From Micromonospora carbonacea (GTDB taxonomy: Bacteria; Actinomycetota; Actinomycetes; Mycobacteriales; Micromonosporaceae), in assembly GCF_014205165.1 (NCBI RefSeq), contig NZ_JACHMZ010000001.1, forward strand, positions 3,826,501-3,890,500: a stretch of 64,000 nt of DNA. The letters run 5' to 3'. Every line of letters begins with the position of its first letter. Positions within the stretch are counted from its first letter, which is position 1. A program made the translations under genes and the position numbers. Under the pieces are notes generated by a model. The model did no database searches. It was not told the DNA's origin and saw only the letters and a list, made by a program, of their open reading frames with translations. Shown here piece after piece: positions 34,147 to 42,835 of this stretch.

Positions 34147-35793
34147 TCAGGGCCTGCCGACGGGCGGGCCGCCGCCGCGACCGGCGTCGACGGCCACCTG
34201 GTCGAGGGCGGGCGCGCCGTCGACGGCGTCGGCGGCCACGGCGACCGACCTGGCTGCGTCGGGCAGGTCGAGGCTGGTGCGCAGGGTGACCGGCCGGAGC
34301 AGGAGCGCCGCGACGACGCCGACGACGGCGATGGCCGCGGAGATCAGGAAGATGTGCCCGGTGGCGTCGCCGTACGCGGCCCGGATGATCTCGCGCACGG
34401 GCGCGGGCAGGACGTCGAGGTTGAGGCTGCCGCCACCGGAGCTTCCGGAGACGGGGATGCCGGCGGCGGCGAAGTCGTGGGTGATCCGGTCGCCGACCCG
34501 GCGGGCGAGGACCGCGCCGAGCACGGAGACCCCGATGGTGCCGCCGAGTGAGCGGAAGAACGCGACGGTGGAGCTGGCCGCGCCGATGTCGCGCAGCGAC
34601 ACGGTGTTCTGCACCGCGAGGACGAGGTTCTGCATCGTCATGCCGACGCCGGTGCCGACGATGAACATGGCCACGCCGACCAGGACGAGCGACGTCTCGT
34701 GGTCGATGGTGCCGAGCAGGGCGAACCCGGCGACGAGGAGGATCGCGCCGACGACGATGTAGGGCTTGATCCGCCCGGTCCGGGTGATCATCCGGCCGGC
34801 GACGATCGACGAGCCGAGCACGCCGGCCATCATCGGGATGGTGAGCAGGCCGGCCTCGGTGGGGCTGTAGCCGCGCCCGATCTGGAAGTACTGGCCGAGG
34901 AAGACCGCGCCGCCGAACATGGCCATGCCGACGGCGAGGCTGCCGAGGATGGCCAGGGCGGTGGTGCGCTCGCGGACGATGCCGAGCGGGACGACCGGCT
35001 CGGCGGCCCGGGACTCGACCCAGGTGGCCAGGGCCAGCAGGAGCACCGCGCCGCCGACCATGGCGGCGGTCTGCCAGGACAGCCAGGCGAACGAGTCGTC
35101 GACGAACGAGATCCAGATCAGCAGCACGCTGACGCCGGCGGCGATCAGGGCCGCGCCCAGGTAGTCGATCCTGACGTTGTCGCGGCGCACCGTGGGCAGG
35201 CGCAGGGTGAGCTGGAGCAGGACGAGCGCGACCAGGGCGACGGGCACCCCGACGAAGAAGCACCAGCGCCAGCCGAGCCAGGACGTGTCGACGATGAGGC
35301 CGCCGAGCAGGGGGCCGCCGACCGTCGCGACGGCCATCACGCCGCCGAGGTAGCCGTTGTAGCGGCCGCGCTCGCGCGGCGGGATCATCGCCGCGATGGC
35401 GACCTGGACGAGGGCCTGGAGGCCGCCGACGCCGATGCCCTGGAACGCGCGGGCGGCGATGAGCTGGCCGGCGGTCTGGGAGAAGCCGGCGACCACGGAG
35501 CCGGCGAGGAAGACGACGATGGCGACCTGCACCAGCGTCTTCTTGTTGAACAGGTCGGCCAGCTTGCCCCAGATCGGGGTGGTGGCCGTCGCGGTGAGCA
35601 GGGTGGCGGTGACCACCCAGGTGTACTGGGTCTGCGAGCCGTCCAGCGCCCCGATGATCTTCGGCAGCGCCGTCGACACGACGGTGCTGCTGAGCATGGC
35701 GACGAAGAGCACCAGCAGCAGGCCGCTGAGCGCTTCGAGGGTCTGCCGATGGGTCATCGGCGCGGCTTCGGCCGTCGTGGTGGGTGCGCTCAT
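34147..35793 (-). CDS. MFS drug exporter, DHA2 / EmrB-QacA family (14 TM)
   Basis: 548 residues with about 14 membrane segments. LSSTVVSTALPKIIG near the N-terminus, LNKKTL-type motif A region (GKLADLFNKKTLVQVAI), RAFQGIGVGGLQALVQ and VGGPLLGGLI (motif C) are hallmarks of proton-driven drug exporters. The extended C-terminal tail of about 50 residues is hydrophilic. The ATG at 35793 overlaps the MarR stop by 4 nt. Likely a multidrug or product efflux pump controlled by the MarR and perhaps the TetR regulator next door. Confidence 0.92.
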   Translation of the reverse strand: MSAPTTTAEAAPMTHRQTLEALSGLLLVLFVAMLSSTVVSTALPKIIGALDGSQTQYTWVVTATLLTATATTPIWGKLADLFNKKTLVQVAIVVFLAGSVVAGFSQTAGQLIAARAFQGIGVGGLQALVQVAIAAMIPPRERGRYNGYLGGVMAVATVGGPLLGGLIVDTSWLGWRWCFFVGVPVALVALVLLQLTLRLPTVRRDNVRIDYLGAALIAAGVSVLLIWISFVDDSFAWLSWQTAAMVGGAVLLLALATWVESRAAEPVVPLGIVRERTTALAILGSLAVGMAMFGGAVFLGQYFQIGRGYSPTEAGLLTIPMMAGVLGSSIVAGRMITRTGRIKPYIVVGAILLVAGFALLGTIDHETSLVLVGVAMFIVGTGVGMTMQNLVLAVQNTVSLRDIGAASSTVAFFRSLGGTIGVSVLGAVLARRVGDRITHDFAAAGIPVSGSSGGGSLNLDVLPAPVREIIRAAYGDATGHIFLISAAIAVVGVVAALLLRPVTLRTSLDLPDAARSVAVAADAVDGAPALDQVAVDAGRGGGPPVGRP

Positions 35794-36284
35794 CGCGCGG
35801 CCTCCAGGTTGTCGTTGTCTGCGGGGTCGGCTCCCGGGTCGGCCTTGCCGCCGAGGGCGGCCCCCAGGTCGCGGGTGAACCGGCCCAGCGCCGAGCACAG
35901 CGCCGCCACCTCGTCGGGGGTCCAGTCGGCGAGCGCCCGGTCGAGCAGGTCGCCGTACCAGCCGTAGGCGTCCGCGAGGGCCGCCCGGCCGGCGGGGGTG
36001 ACGGTCAGGCAGCTCGCCCGCCGGTCGGTGGGGTCGGCCCGCCGCTCGACGAGGCCGTGTGCGACGAGCGCGGCGACGGCCCGGCTGACGGTGGACGGGT
36101 CGAGCCCGGTGTGCTCGGCCAGCTCGCGGGCGTGCGCCCCGACGGCGAGCTGCTCGATCTGGGTGAGCATGCCGACCAGCCCGAGCGGCACGGACGGCCG
36201 GTCGTCGGCACGCCGCTGCTTGATCAGCCGCACGCTCTTGAGCAGGTCGTACATCCGCACGCTCAGCTCCCGGGTGGTCTCCAC
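35790..36284 (-). CDS. MarR-family transcriptional regulator
   Basis: 164 residues with the winged helix: HARELAEHTGLDPSTVSRAVAALVAHGLVERRADPTDRRASCLTVTPAGR (recognition helix and wing in the middle of the protein). GTG at 36284 with GGGAGGGG upstream. It precedes and overlaps the MFS gene, the usual arrangement for a ligand-released repressor of its own efflux operon. A palindrome lies 24 bp upstream of the start. Confidence 0.9.
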   Translation of the reverse strand: METTRELSVRMYDLLKSVRLIKQRRADDRPSVPLGLVGMLTQIEQLAVGAHARELAEHTGLDPSTVSRAVAALVAHGLVERRADPTDRRASCLTVTPAGRAALADAYGWYGDLLDRALADWTPDEVAALCSALGRFTRDLGAALGGKADPGADPADNDNLEAAR

Positions 36285-36307
36285 GCCGCCCCCCTCCCGC
36301 CGTGATG

Positions 36308-36322
36308 GTTGCTGCAAGCAAC
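36308..36322. promoter_or_regulatory. Palindrome in the MarR/TetR divergent promoter
   Basis: GTTGC TGCAA GCAAC at 36308-36322 is a 5-bp-arm inverted repeat; the spacer extends the partial symmetry (TTGC..GCAA). A second, longer-range pair, CGTGC...GCACG, flanks the following 25 bp. Located in the gap between the divergent MarR and TetR genes, it is a plausible operator for one or both. Confidence 0.45.
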
Positions 36323-36395
36323 TATCCACCGAACGTGCGCACCGAGCAAGTTTGCACGTTGAGAAGTAAATCACCGGCCGCGTATCGTGACGCCC

Positions 36396-37001
36396 ATGGA
36401 CGAGGCCACCGGGCTGCGCGAACGCAAGAAGGCGGCCACCCGGCTCGCCCTGCACGAGGCCGCCCTGCGCCTCGCCGCCACCGAGGGGCCCGACCGGGTG
36501 ACCGTCGAGGCGATCGCCGACGCGGCCAACGTCTCCCGCCGCACGTTCTCCAACTACTTCTCCAGCAAGGAGGAGGCGTTCTTCCACGGCGACACCGAGC
36601 GGCTGCGCCGGATGCGGGAGCTGATCCGCGACCAGCCCCCCGGCGATCGGCCCTGGACGGTGCTGAGCCGGGCGGCCGAACGACTCACCGCCGAGGTGTA
36701 CGGCGACGCCGACCCGGCCTGGCTGGCGCACCGCCGGCAGCTACGGGCGCACCCGAGCCTGCTCGCCCACCACCTCGCGGCGTACACGACGGTCGAGCGG
36801 GAGGTGGCCGCGGAGCTCACCTCCCGGCTCGCCGGCCCGGACGCCGCGCTGCGCTCCCGGGTCCTGGCCGCGAGCTTCCTCGCGGCGCTGCGGGTCGCCA
36901 TCCAGCACTGGATCGACCACCCGGACGGCCCGCTGCCCGACACGATCCGCACCGCGCTCGCCGAGGCGGAGCCCGCCGCCGCGCCGCCCCGCCACGACTG
37001 A
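36396..37001 (+). CDS. TetR-family transcriptional regulator
   Basis: 201 residues. N-terminal TetR domain GLRERKKAATRLALHEAALRLA, VTVEAIADAANVSRRTFSNYF (recognition helix) and SSKEEAFFHGD. C-terminal ligand domain is helical and of the MftR/acyl-TetR size. The ATG at 36396 is preferred; a GTG at 36387 is in frame and neither has a clear ribosome site. Divergent from the MarR-MFS unit; it may share control of the efflux pump. Confidence 0.9.
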   Translation: MDEATGLRERKKAATRLALHEAALRLAATEGPDRVTVEAIADAANVSRRTFSNYFSSKEEAFFHGDTERLRRMRELIRDQPPGDRPWTVLSRAAERLTAEVYGDADPAWLAHRRQLRAHPSLLAHHLAAYTTVEREVAAELTSRLAGPDAALRSRVLAASFLAALRVAIQHWIDHPDGPLPDTIRTALAEAEPAAAPPRHD

Positions 37002-37312
37002 CGGCGGGCGCCCGGCGCGACCGATGGCGACGCCCGCCACGACCGGCACTGCCGCCCCGCCGCGACCGGCAGCGGCGTGCCGGCCCCGGCCCGCCCCGCC
37101 GGGCCGCACCGCCTTGAGCATCCGGGCGCGGCCGTGAGATTCTTGTGCGTCGATGACCAGCCACGCGCGGGGCTGACCGTCGTCCAATGGGCAACCGGTG
37201 GCCGGCGCGGCCTCCCGGGGGACGGCGACATCTGCGACCAACGCCAGATCAGTCCGTCCAGAGCCGCCCGCCGATCCGGCGGCGCTCTGCCCGTGGTCCA
37301 CGAAGGAACAGC
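37002..37312. other. 311-bp intergenic region before the secreted glycosidase
   Basis: No gene seen. The first 100 bp is GC-rich with irregular CCGGC repeats; 37130-37200 is less GC-rich (ATTCTTGTGCGTCGATGACC) and is the probable promoter region of the glycosidase. No clear operator palindrome was found. Confidence 0.5.
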
Positions 37313-39427
37313 ATGAACAACCCGAGCACGTACGGGTACCCACGCCACACCCCGCCGCCCCGCCGGCCTGGTCGACGCCGCTGGACGGCCCTCGCCGCGG
37401 GCGCCCTGCTCGCCACCGGTGCCCTCACCGCGATCACTCCCCCGGCCATCGGCGCGGCCGCCGACCCGGTCGTCGTCACCGTCAACGCCAAGGCGGGGCT
37501 GGCCGGCGTGCCGAACACCGCCCTGGGCGTCAACCAGGCCATCTGGGACACGAACCTGGGCACGAACGAGACGTCGGACCTGCTGCGCGCGGCCGGCGTC
37601 CAGATGCTGCGCTACCCGGGCGGCTCGTACGCCGACATCTACCACTGGAAGGACCACACCGCGCCCGGCGGGTACGTGGCCCCGAACACCGACTTCGACA
37701 CCTTCATGGCCGGCGCGAGGCGGGTCGGCGCGCAACCGATGATCATCGCGAACTACGGCACGGGCACCCCCGCCGAGGCCGCCGACTGGGTGCGCTACGC
37801 CAACGTCACCAAGCAGTACGGCGCGAAGTACTGGACGATCGGCAACGAGAACTACGGCAACGGGCTCTACGGCTCCGCCTGGGAGGCCGACGACCACCCG
37901 GACAAGAGCGCGACCTACTACGCGAACCTGGTCGTCGACTACGCCGACGCGATGAAGGCCGTCGACCCGACGATCAAGGTCGGCGCGGTGCTGACCATGC
38001 CGGGCAACTGGCCCGACGGGATCACCGCCGCCAGCGACCCCGGCCCGTGGAACCAGGCGGTGCTGTCGATCGCCGGCCCGAAGATCGACTTCGTGGACGT
38101 GCACTGGTACCCGGGCGGCAGCGCCGCCGAGTCCCTGGCCCGCACCGCGCACGTCGACGAGGCGGCCCACCTGCTGCGCCAGCAGATCGCCAGGTACGCG
38201 GGGCCGAACGCCGCCCGCATCGGCGTCAGCTTCACCGAGCTGAACGTCGACACCGGCCGCACCACCCAGCCCGGCGCGCTGTTCCTCGCCGACGCGTACA
38301 GCGAGCTGCTGGAGAACGGGGTGTTCACCGTCCAGTGGTGGAACGTGCACAACGGCATCGACAAGGTGTCGCAGGTGGCCGGCCACACCGACTACGGCGA
38401 CTTCGGGCTGCTCTCCAGCGGCACCTGCACCTCCGACGGCACCGTCTGCGAGCCCCCGCTGAACACGCCGTTCGCCCCGTACCACGGGCTGTCCATGATG
38501 AACCTGCTCGCCGGGGCCGGCGGCCAGTTCGTCCGGGCCGGCACCGACGAGGCGCTGGTCACCGCGCACGCCGTGCGCCGGCCCGACGGCAGCCTCGCGG
38601 TCATGCTGGTCAACAAGGACCCGGACGACGCCCGCCCGGTCACCATCGACTACGCCGGGTTCGCCCCGTCGGCCGCCGCGCCGACCGTGCACACCCTCAC
38701 CAACGGCGCGACCGCCATCGCCACCAGCCAGTCCGGCAACGCGACCAGCCGCACCCTGCCGCCGTACTCGCTGACCACGCTGGTGCTGCGCCCGGACACG
38801 GTGGTCACCGGCGCGCCGGGCGCGCCCGCCCAGCCCACCGTCGCCGACGTCACCGACCGGGCCGCGACGGTCTCCTGGCCCGCGCTGCCCCCGGCGGCCG
38901 GCGGGCCCCTCAAGTACGAGGTGTACCGGCAGAACGGCACGGTCAGCGAGCAGCTCGGCGAGACCACCGCCAGCTCGCTCGCGCTCGGCAACCTCGTGCC
39001 GGGCACCCGGTACACCCTCAACGTGCTGGCCCGCGACGGCGCGGGCCGGCTCTCCTGGTCGTCGCCGCCGGTGACCTTCACCACCGCCGGCCCGGCGGAG
39101 AGCACGTGCGGCGTGCGCCTGCGCGACACCAACGACTGGGGCAACGGATTCGTCGGCAGCCTCGACATCGTCAACGACGGCACGCACCAGATCGACGGCT
39201 GGACGCTCACGTTCACCTGGCCGACCACCTGGCAGCGGGTGGACAGCGGCTGGAGCGCCACCTGGGCGCAGAGCGGCCGGACCGTGACGGTCACCAACAC
39301 CGCCGACAACGCGAAGATCGCCGGCGGCGGGGGGAGCACGAGCGCCGGCTTCGTCGGCGCGTACAGCGGCCCGAACGTCTGGCCCACCGCGTTCACCCTC
39401 AACGGCACCCCGTGCGCCGTGCTGTGA
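37313..39427 (+). CDS. Secreted glycoside hydrolase with FN3 and CBM2 domains
   Basis: 704 residues. Signal peptide: basic PRRPGRRRWTALAAGALLATG, then a hydrophobic run ending at AIGAAA. Catalytic domain residues about 45-500 with clan GH-A features: LRYPGGSYADIYHW, YWTIGNENYGN (acid/base Glu after Asn), DVHWYPGG and SFTELNVDTG (nucleophile Glu candidate). This pattern is like GH51/GH39-type alpha-L-arabinofuranosidases. An FN3 module (PAQPTVADVTDRAATVSWPAL) and a C-terminal CBM2 (CGVRLRDTNDWGNGF, WTLTFTWP, NGTPC) follow. It should bind cellulose or xylan and release arabinose or similar. ATG at 37313 with GAAGGA upstream. Confidence 0.85.
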   Translation: MNNPSTYGYPRHTPPPRRPGRRRWTALAAGALLATGALTAITPPAIGAAADPVVVTVNAKAGLAGVPNTALGVNQAIWDTNLGTNETSDLLRAAGVQMLRYPGGSYADIYHWKDHTAPGGYVAPNTDFDTFMAGARRVGAQPMIIANYGTGTPAEAADWVRYANVTKQYGAKYWTIGNENYGNGLYGSAWEADDHPDKSATYYANLVVDYADAMKAVDPTIKVGAVLTMPGNWPDGITAASDPGPWNQAVLSIAGPKIDFVDVHWYPGGSAAESLARTAHVDEAAHLLRQQIARYAGPNAARIGVSFTELNVDTGRTTQPGALFLADAYSELLENGVFTVQWWNVHNGIDKVSQVAGHTDYGDFGLLSSGTCTSDGTVCEPPLNTPFAPYHGLSMMNLLAGAGGQFVRAGTDEALVTAHAVRRPDGSLAVMLVNKDPDDARPVTIDYAGFAPSAAAPTVHTLTNGATAIATSQSGNATSRTLPPYSLTTLVLRPDTVVTGAPGAPAQPTVADVTDRAATVSWPALPPAAGGPLKYEVYRQNGTVSEQLGETTASSLALGNLVPGTRYTLNVLARDGAGRLSWSSPPVTFTTAGPAESTCGVRLRDTNDWGNGFVGSLDIVNDGTHQIDGWTLTFTWPTTWQRVDSGWSATWAQSGRTVTVTNTADNAKIAGGGGSTSAGFVGAYSGPNVWPTAFTLNGTPCAVL

Positions 39428-39471
39428 CGCGCCCGCCGACCCGTCACGCCGGGGTCGGCTGACCGGCCGTC

Positions 39472-39507
39472 GCCGCCGGTGGGAGCCCCCGGGCCCCCGC
39501 CGGCGGC
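39472..39507. terminator. Hairpin after secreted glycosidase gene
   Basis: GCCGCCGG at 39472-39479 pairs with CCGGCGGC at 39500-39507, and the GC-rich loop can pair further. It lies between the convergent stops of the glycosidase (39427) and the HxlR gene (39521). Confidence 0.55.
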
Positions 39508-39520
39508 ACCCGGTTGGACG

Positions 39521-39868
39521 TTACGGGACCGCCCGCGCCGGCACGTCGCCGACCGGCAGGTGCTCCCGCCCCCAGGCGCCGAGGGGTTTGAGCGCCTCGT
39601 TGAGCGCCCGCCCACCCGCCGTGAGGGAATATTCCACCCGCAGCGGCAGGTCGTCGAACGTCTCCCGCCGCACGATGCCGTCGGTCTCCAGCTCGCGCAG
39701 GTGCTGGAAGAGCACCTTTTCGCTCACCCCGGGAATGAGCCTTCTCAGCTCACCGAAACGTCGGTGCCGGTCGCTGAGGGCCCACAGGATGACCACCTTC
39801 CACTTGCCGCTGATCACCTCGACCGCGGCGTCCAGCCCGCAGTGGGTGGGCCGCACCCGGACGCTCAT
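39521..39868 (-). CDS. HxlR-family transcriptional regulator
   Basis: 115 residues from ATG 39868; the frame is open to a GTG at 39916, which would add 16 residues. The HxlR pattern is clear: HCGLDAAVEVISGKWKVVIL, RRFGELRRLIPGVSEKVLFQ HLRELETDGIVRR and VEYSLTAGGRAL. The shorter start places the protein about eight residues before the conserved Cys-Gly, as in most members. HxlR proteins often sense aldehydes or oxidants and control a divergent oxidoreductase, which is the arrangement here. Confidence 0.88.
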   Translation of the reverse strand: MSVRVRPTHCGLDAAVEVISGKWKVVILWALSDRHRRFGELRRLIPGVSEKVLFQHLRELETDGIVRRETFDDLPLRVEYSLTAGGRALNEALKPLGAWGREHLPVGDVPARAVP

Positions 39869-39958
39869 CCGGCCGTTCCGCGGCCGGTCGACGACGTTCT
39901 CCCCGTGAATCCACACACGCCGACGAGTCTAACCACAATGGATGACCGGCGCGGCCAC

Positions 39959-39976
39959 GCACTTTGCGGTAAGTGC
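39959..39976. promoter_or_regulatory. Operator candidate between HxlR and oxidoreductase genes
   Basis: GCACTT TGCGGT AAGTGC is a perfect 6-6-6 inverted repeat in the divergent promoter region, 59 bp before the oxidoreductase ATG. Spacing and symmetry fit an HxlR dimer site. Confidence 0.6.
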
Positions 39977-40034
39977 TTGAGGCGCACGGAAAAGCGGTCC
40001 TACGCTTCCCTCGAAAATGCGAGGGGGAACAGAC

Positions 40035-40931
40035 ATGACCGACGAAAACTGTGTGCCCGTCTCGGTGATCGGCCTCGGAATGATGGGTTCGGCGCTGGCC
40101 GACGCGTACCTCAGGGCCGGCCACCGCACGACGGTGTGGAACCGCTCGGCGGTCCGGGCGGACGCGCTCGTCGGGCGGGGCGCGAGCCGCGCGGAGGCGG
40201 TCGCGGACGCGGTCGCCGCGAGCGACGTCCTGGTGGTCTGCGTGACCGACTACCAGGCCCTGTACGAGATCCTGGAGCCGGTGGGCGCCGCGCTGCGCGG
40301 CCGGGTGATCGTCAACCTCACCTCCGGCGTGCCCGACGACGCCCGCGCCGCCCAGCGGTGGGCACGCTCGCTGGGCGCGGAGTACCTCGACGGGTACGTC
40401 ATGGCCGTGCCGCCGGGCGTCGGCCTGCCCCAGACCCTGCTGTTCTACGGCGGCTCCCGGGCGGCGTTCGACGCGCACGGGCCGACGCTGCGGGTCCTCG
40501 GCGGCAACAGCGTCTTCATCGGCGAGGACCCGGGCACGGCGAGCCTGTACGACCTGGCGCTGCTCGGCATCCTGTGGTCGTCGTTCGCCGGGGCGCTGCA
40601 CGGCTTCGCGTTGCTCGCCAGCGCGGGCGTCCCGGCCGGGGCGCTCGCGCCGTTCGCCGAGTCCTGGCTCACCCACGTGGTGGTGCCCGGCATCGGGCAG
40701 GCGGCCCGGCACGTCGACGCGGGCCGCTACGCGACCGACGTGTCCACCGTCGCGCTCAACGCGCTCGGCCTGGCCAAGATGGTGCAGGCCAGCGAGAGCC
40801 AGGGGATCCGGCCCGACGTGATGATCCCGATCCGCGACCTGCTGCGGGAACGCGCCGAGGGCGGGCACGGCGACGAGGCGCTCGCCAGCATGATCGAGGT
40901 CATCCGGCGGGGCCCCGAAACGGGGCGGTAA
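40035..40931 (+). CDS. Imine-reductase-like NADP(H)-dependent oxidoreductase
   Basis: 298 residues of the beta-hydroxyacid dehydrogenase/IRED group. VIGLGMMGSALADAYLRAGH and TTVWNRS form the NADP site (Arg after the second strand favours NADP). LTSGVPDDARAAQRWARSLGAEYLDGYVMAVP and GEDPGTASLYDLALLGILW are close to bacterial imine reductases. The C-terminal dimer helices follow. The natural substrate of most IREDs is unknown. ATG at 40035 with GAGGGGG upstream. Divergent from the HxlR gene that probably controls it. Confidence 0.85.
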   Translation: MTDENCVPVSVIGLGMMGSALADAYLRAGHRTTVWNRSAVRADALVGRGASRAEAVADAVAASDVLVVCVTDYQALYEILEPVGAALRGRVIVNLTSGVPDDARAAQRWARSLGAEYLDGYVMAVPPGVGLPQTLLFYGGSRAAFDAHGPTLRVLGGNSVFIGEDPGTASLYDLALLGILWSSFAGALHGFALLASAGVPAGALAPFAESWLTHVVVPGIGQAARHVDAGRYATDVSTVALNALGLAKMVQASESQGIRPDVMIPIRDLLRERAEGGHGDEALASMIEVIRRGPETGR

Positions 40932-40960
40932 TCGGGCAGAGCGGTCGTTAGCCTGGGTCG

Positions 40961-42835
40961 GTGCCTCTCCGGATCCCCCACCCCGAGCCCGGTGTCCCCG
41001 ACACGTCGGGGCCGCTGCGCTACATCTGGTGGCTGATCCGCTGCCAGCCGTGGCGGGTGCTGCGCGGCAGCCTGTTCGGGACGGTGTGGATGGTCGGGCT
41101 GTCGGTCCGCCCCTACCTGGTCGCCCGCGCCATCGACGACGGCCTGCGCGCCGGCGACCACCGGGCGCTGCTGTGGTGGATCGCCGCGATCGTGGCGGCC
41201 GGGTTCGCGCTGGCCTGGCTGGGCATCATGCGGCACCGCACGATGACGTTCATCCGGGAGGACGCCAGCGCCCGCTCCGCCGAGGTGCTGCTGCGCGCGC
41301 TCGCCCACGTCGGCGCGGTGCTCCCCCGCCGGCTGGCCGCGGGCGACGTCGCCACCGTCGGCGGGTACGACATCGTGCGCACCTCGCACGTGCTGACGCT
41401 CAGCGGCCCCGGGGTGGGCGCGGTCATCGCGTACGGGGTCGTCGCCGTGCTGCTCTGGTCGGTGGATCCGCCGCTCGCCGTGCTGGTGCTGCTGGGCGTG
41501 CCGGCCATCGCGGTGTCCGTCGGGCCGCTGCTGCGCCGGCTCGAACGCGCGGAGTCGGCCTACCGGCAGCAGCAGGGCGAGCTGACCACCCGGGCCGACG
41601 ACATCGTCGCCGGCCTGCGGGTGCTCGCCGGGGTCGGCGGTCGCCACCTGTTCGCCCGCCGGTACGCGGCCCGTTCCCGGGCCCTGCTCGGCGAGGGCTA
41701 CCGGGTGGGCGCGGTGGCGAGCTGGATCGACGCGCTGACCCTCACCATCCCGGGGCTCTTCCTCGCGGCCGTGGTGTGGCTCGCCGCGCGGACGGCGGCG
41801 CACGGCGACATCACCGTCGGGCAGCTCGTCGCCGTCTACGGCTACACGGCCATCCTCGTCGTGCCGGTCTGGTTCCTGCTGGAGGGCGGCTACCTGCTCA
41901 TCCAGGGGCGCGTCGCGGCCCGCCGCATCGTCGGCCTGCTGCGGCTGGCCCCCGACCGGGCGGGCGGGCCGGTGACCGCGACCGCGCCGCGCCAGCCGGC
42001 CGAGCTGCGCGACCCGGCCACCGGGCTGGTGGTGCCGCCGGGCCGGCTGGTGGGAGTCGCCGCCGACGACCCCGCCGACGCCGCGGCCCTGGCCGACCGG
42101 CTCGGCCGGTACGTCGCCAGCGACGTGACCTGGGGCGACGCGCCGTTGGCCGGGGTAGACCTCGACGAGGTGCGCGCCCGGATCCTGGTCGCCGACCACG
42201 ACGCGTACCTCTTCGCGGGCACCCTGCGGGAGATCCTGCGCGGCCGGGCGGCGGGCGGCCCCGCGCGCCCCGCCACGGCCAGCGACAACGCGGCCGGCAC
42301 CGGACCTGCCCGCGACAAGGCAGCCCGCGGCGACGCCGACGTCCGGGCCGCGCTGCACGCCGCGTCGGCGCAGGACGTGGCCGACGCGCTGCCCGCCGGC
42401 CTCGACACCCCGGTCGGGGCCCGGGCCCGCACGCTCTCGGGCGGCCAGCGGCAGCGGGTGCGCCTCGCCCGGGCCCTGCTGGCCGAGCCGGAGGTGCTGA
42501 TCCTCGTCGACCCGACGTCCGCCGTGGACGCCCACACCGAGGCGCGCATCGCGCAGCGCCTGCGCGCGGCCCGGGCCGGGCGCACCACGATCGTGCTGGC
42601 CACGTCCCCGCTGCTGCTCGGGCACGCCGACACGGTCGCGCACCTGAGCGCCGGCCGGGTCGTCGCCACCGGCACCCACGCCGACCTGCTCGCCACCGAC
42701 CGGGGCTACCGCGCGCTGGTGTCCCGCGCCGACGGCGACGCCGACAGCGGGCCCGCCGGGGCCGTCGAGGACAGGACCGGCGGGGGCCGGGCCGCCGGCG
42801 ACGGGCCCGTCGAGGCCGGGCGGGCACGGCGGTGA
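40961..42835 (+). CDS. ABC exporter half (TMD-NBD) with degenerate Walker A and B
   Basis: 624 residues. An N-terminal six-helix type I exporter domain (residues 1-320) is followed by an NBD. The signature loop RTLSGGQRQRVRLARALL (about residue 490) is intact, but where Walker A should be (about 355-375) the text is GRLVGVAADDPADAAALADRL with no GxxGxGKS/T. Walker B reads VLILVDPTSAVD, with Val for the metal Asp and Asp for the catalytic Glu. The 44-residue Ala-rich insertion before the signature (RAAGGPARPATASDNAAGT) is also unusual. It can only work as a heterodimer with the next gene, which overlaps by 4 nt. GTG start at 40961. Confidence 0.88.
   Translation: MPLRIPHPEPGVPDTSGPLRYIWWLIRCQPWRVLRGSLFGTVWMVGLSVRPYLVARAIDDGLRAGDHRALLWWIAAIVAAGFALAWLGIMRHRTMTFIREDASARSAEVLLRALAHVGAVLPRRLAAGDVATVGGYDIVRTSHVLTLSGPGVGAVIAYGVVAVLLWSVDPPLAVLVLLGVPAIAVSVGPLLRRLERAESAYRQQQGELTTRADDIVAGLRVLAGVGGRHLFARRYAARSRALLGEGYRVGAVASWIDALTLTIPGLFLAAVVWLAARTAAHGDITVGQLVAVYGYTAILVVPVWFLLEGGYLLIQGRVAARRIVGLLRLAPDRAGGPVTATAPRQPAELRDPATGLVVPPGRLVGVAADDPADAAALADRLGRYVASDVTWGDAPLAGVDLDEVRARILVADHDAYLFAGTLREILRGRAAGGPARPATASDNAAGTGPARDKAARGDADVRAALHAASAQDVADALPAGLDTPVGARARTLSGGQRQRVRLARALLAEPEVLILVDPTSAVDAHTEARIAQRLRAARAGRTTIVLATSPLLLGHADTVAHLSAGRVVATGTHADLLATDRGYRALVSRADGDADSGPAGAVEDRTGGGRAAGDGPVEAGRARR

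Noticed and set aside
40961..42835. Considered calling the first ABC half a pseudogene because of its missing Walker motifs
   Set aside because: The frame is intact, the signature and transmembrane domain are good, and the partner has exactly the complementary defect, which argues for a functional asymmetric dimer.
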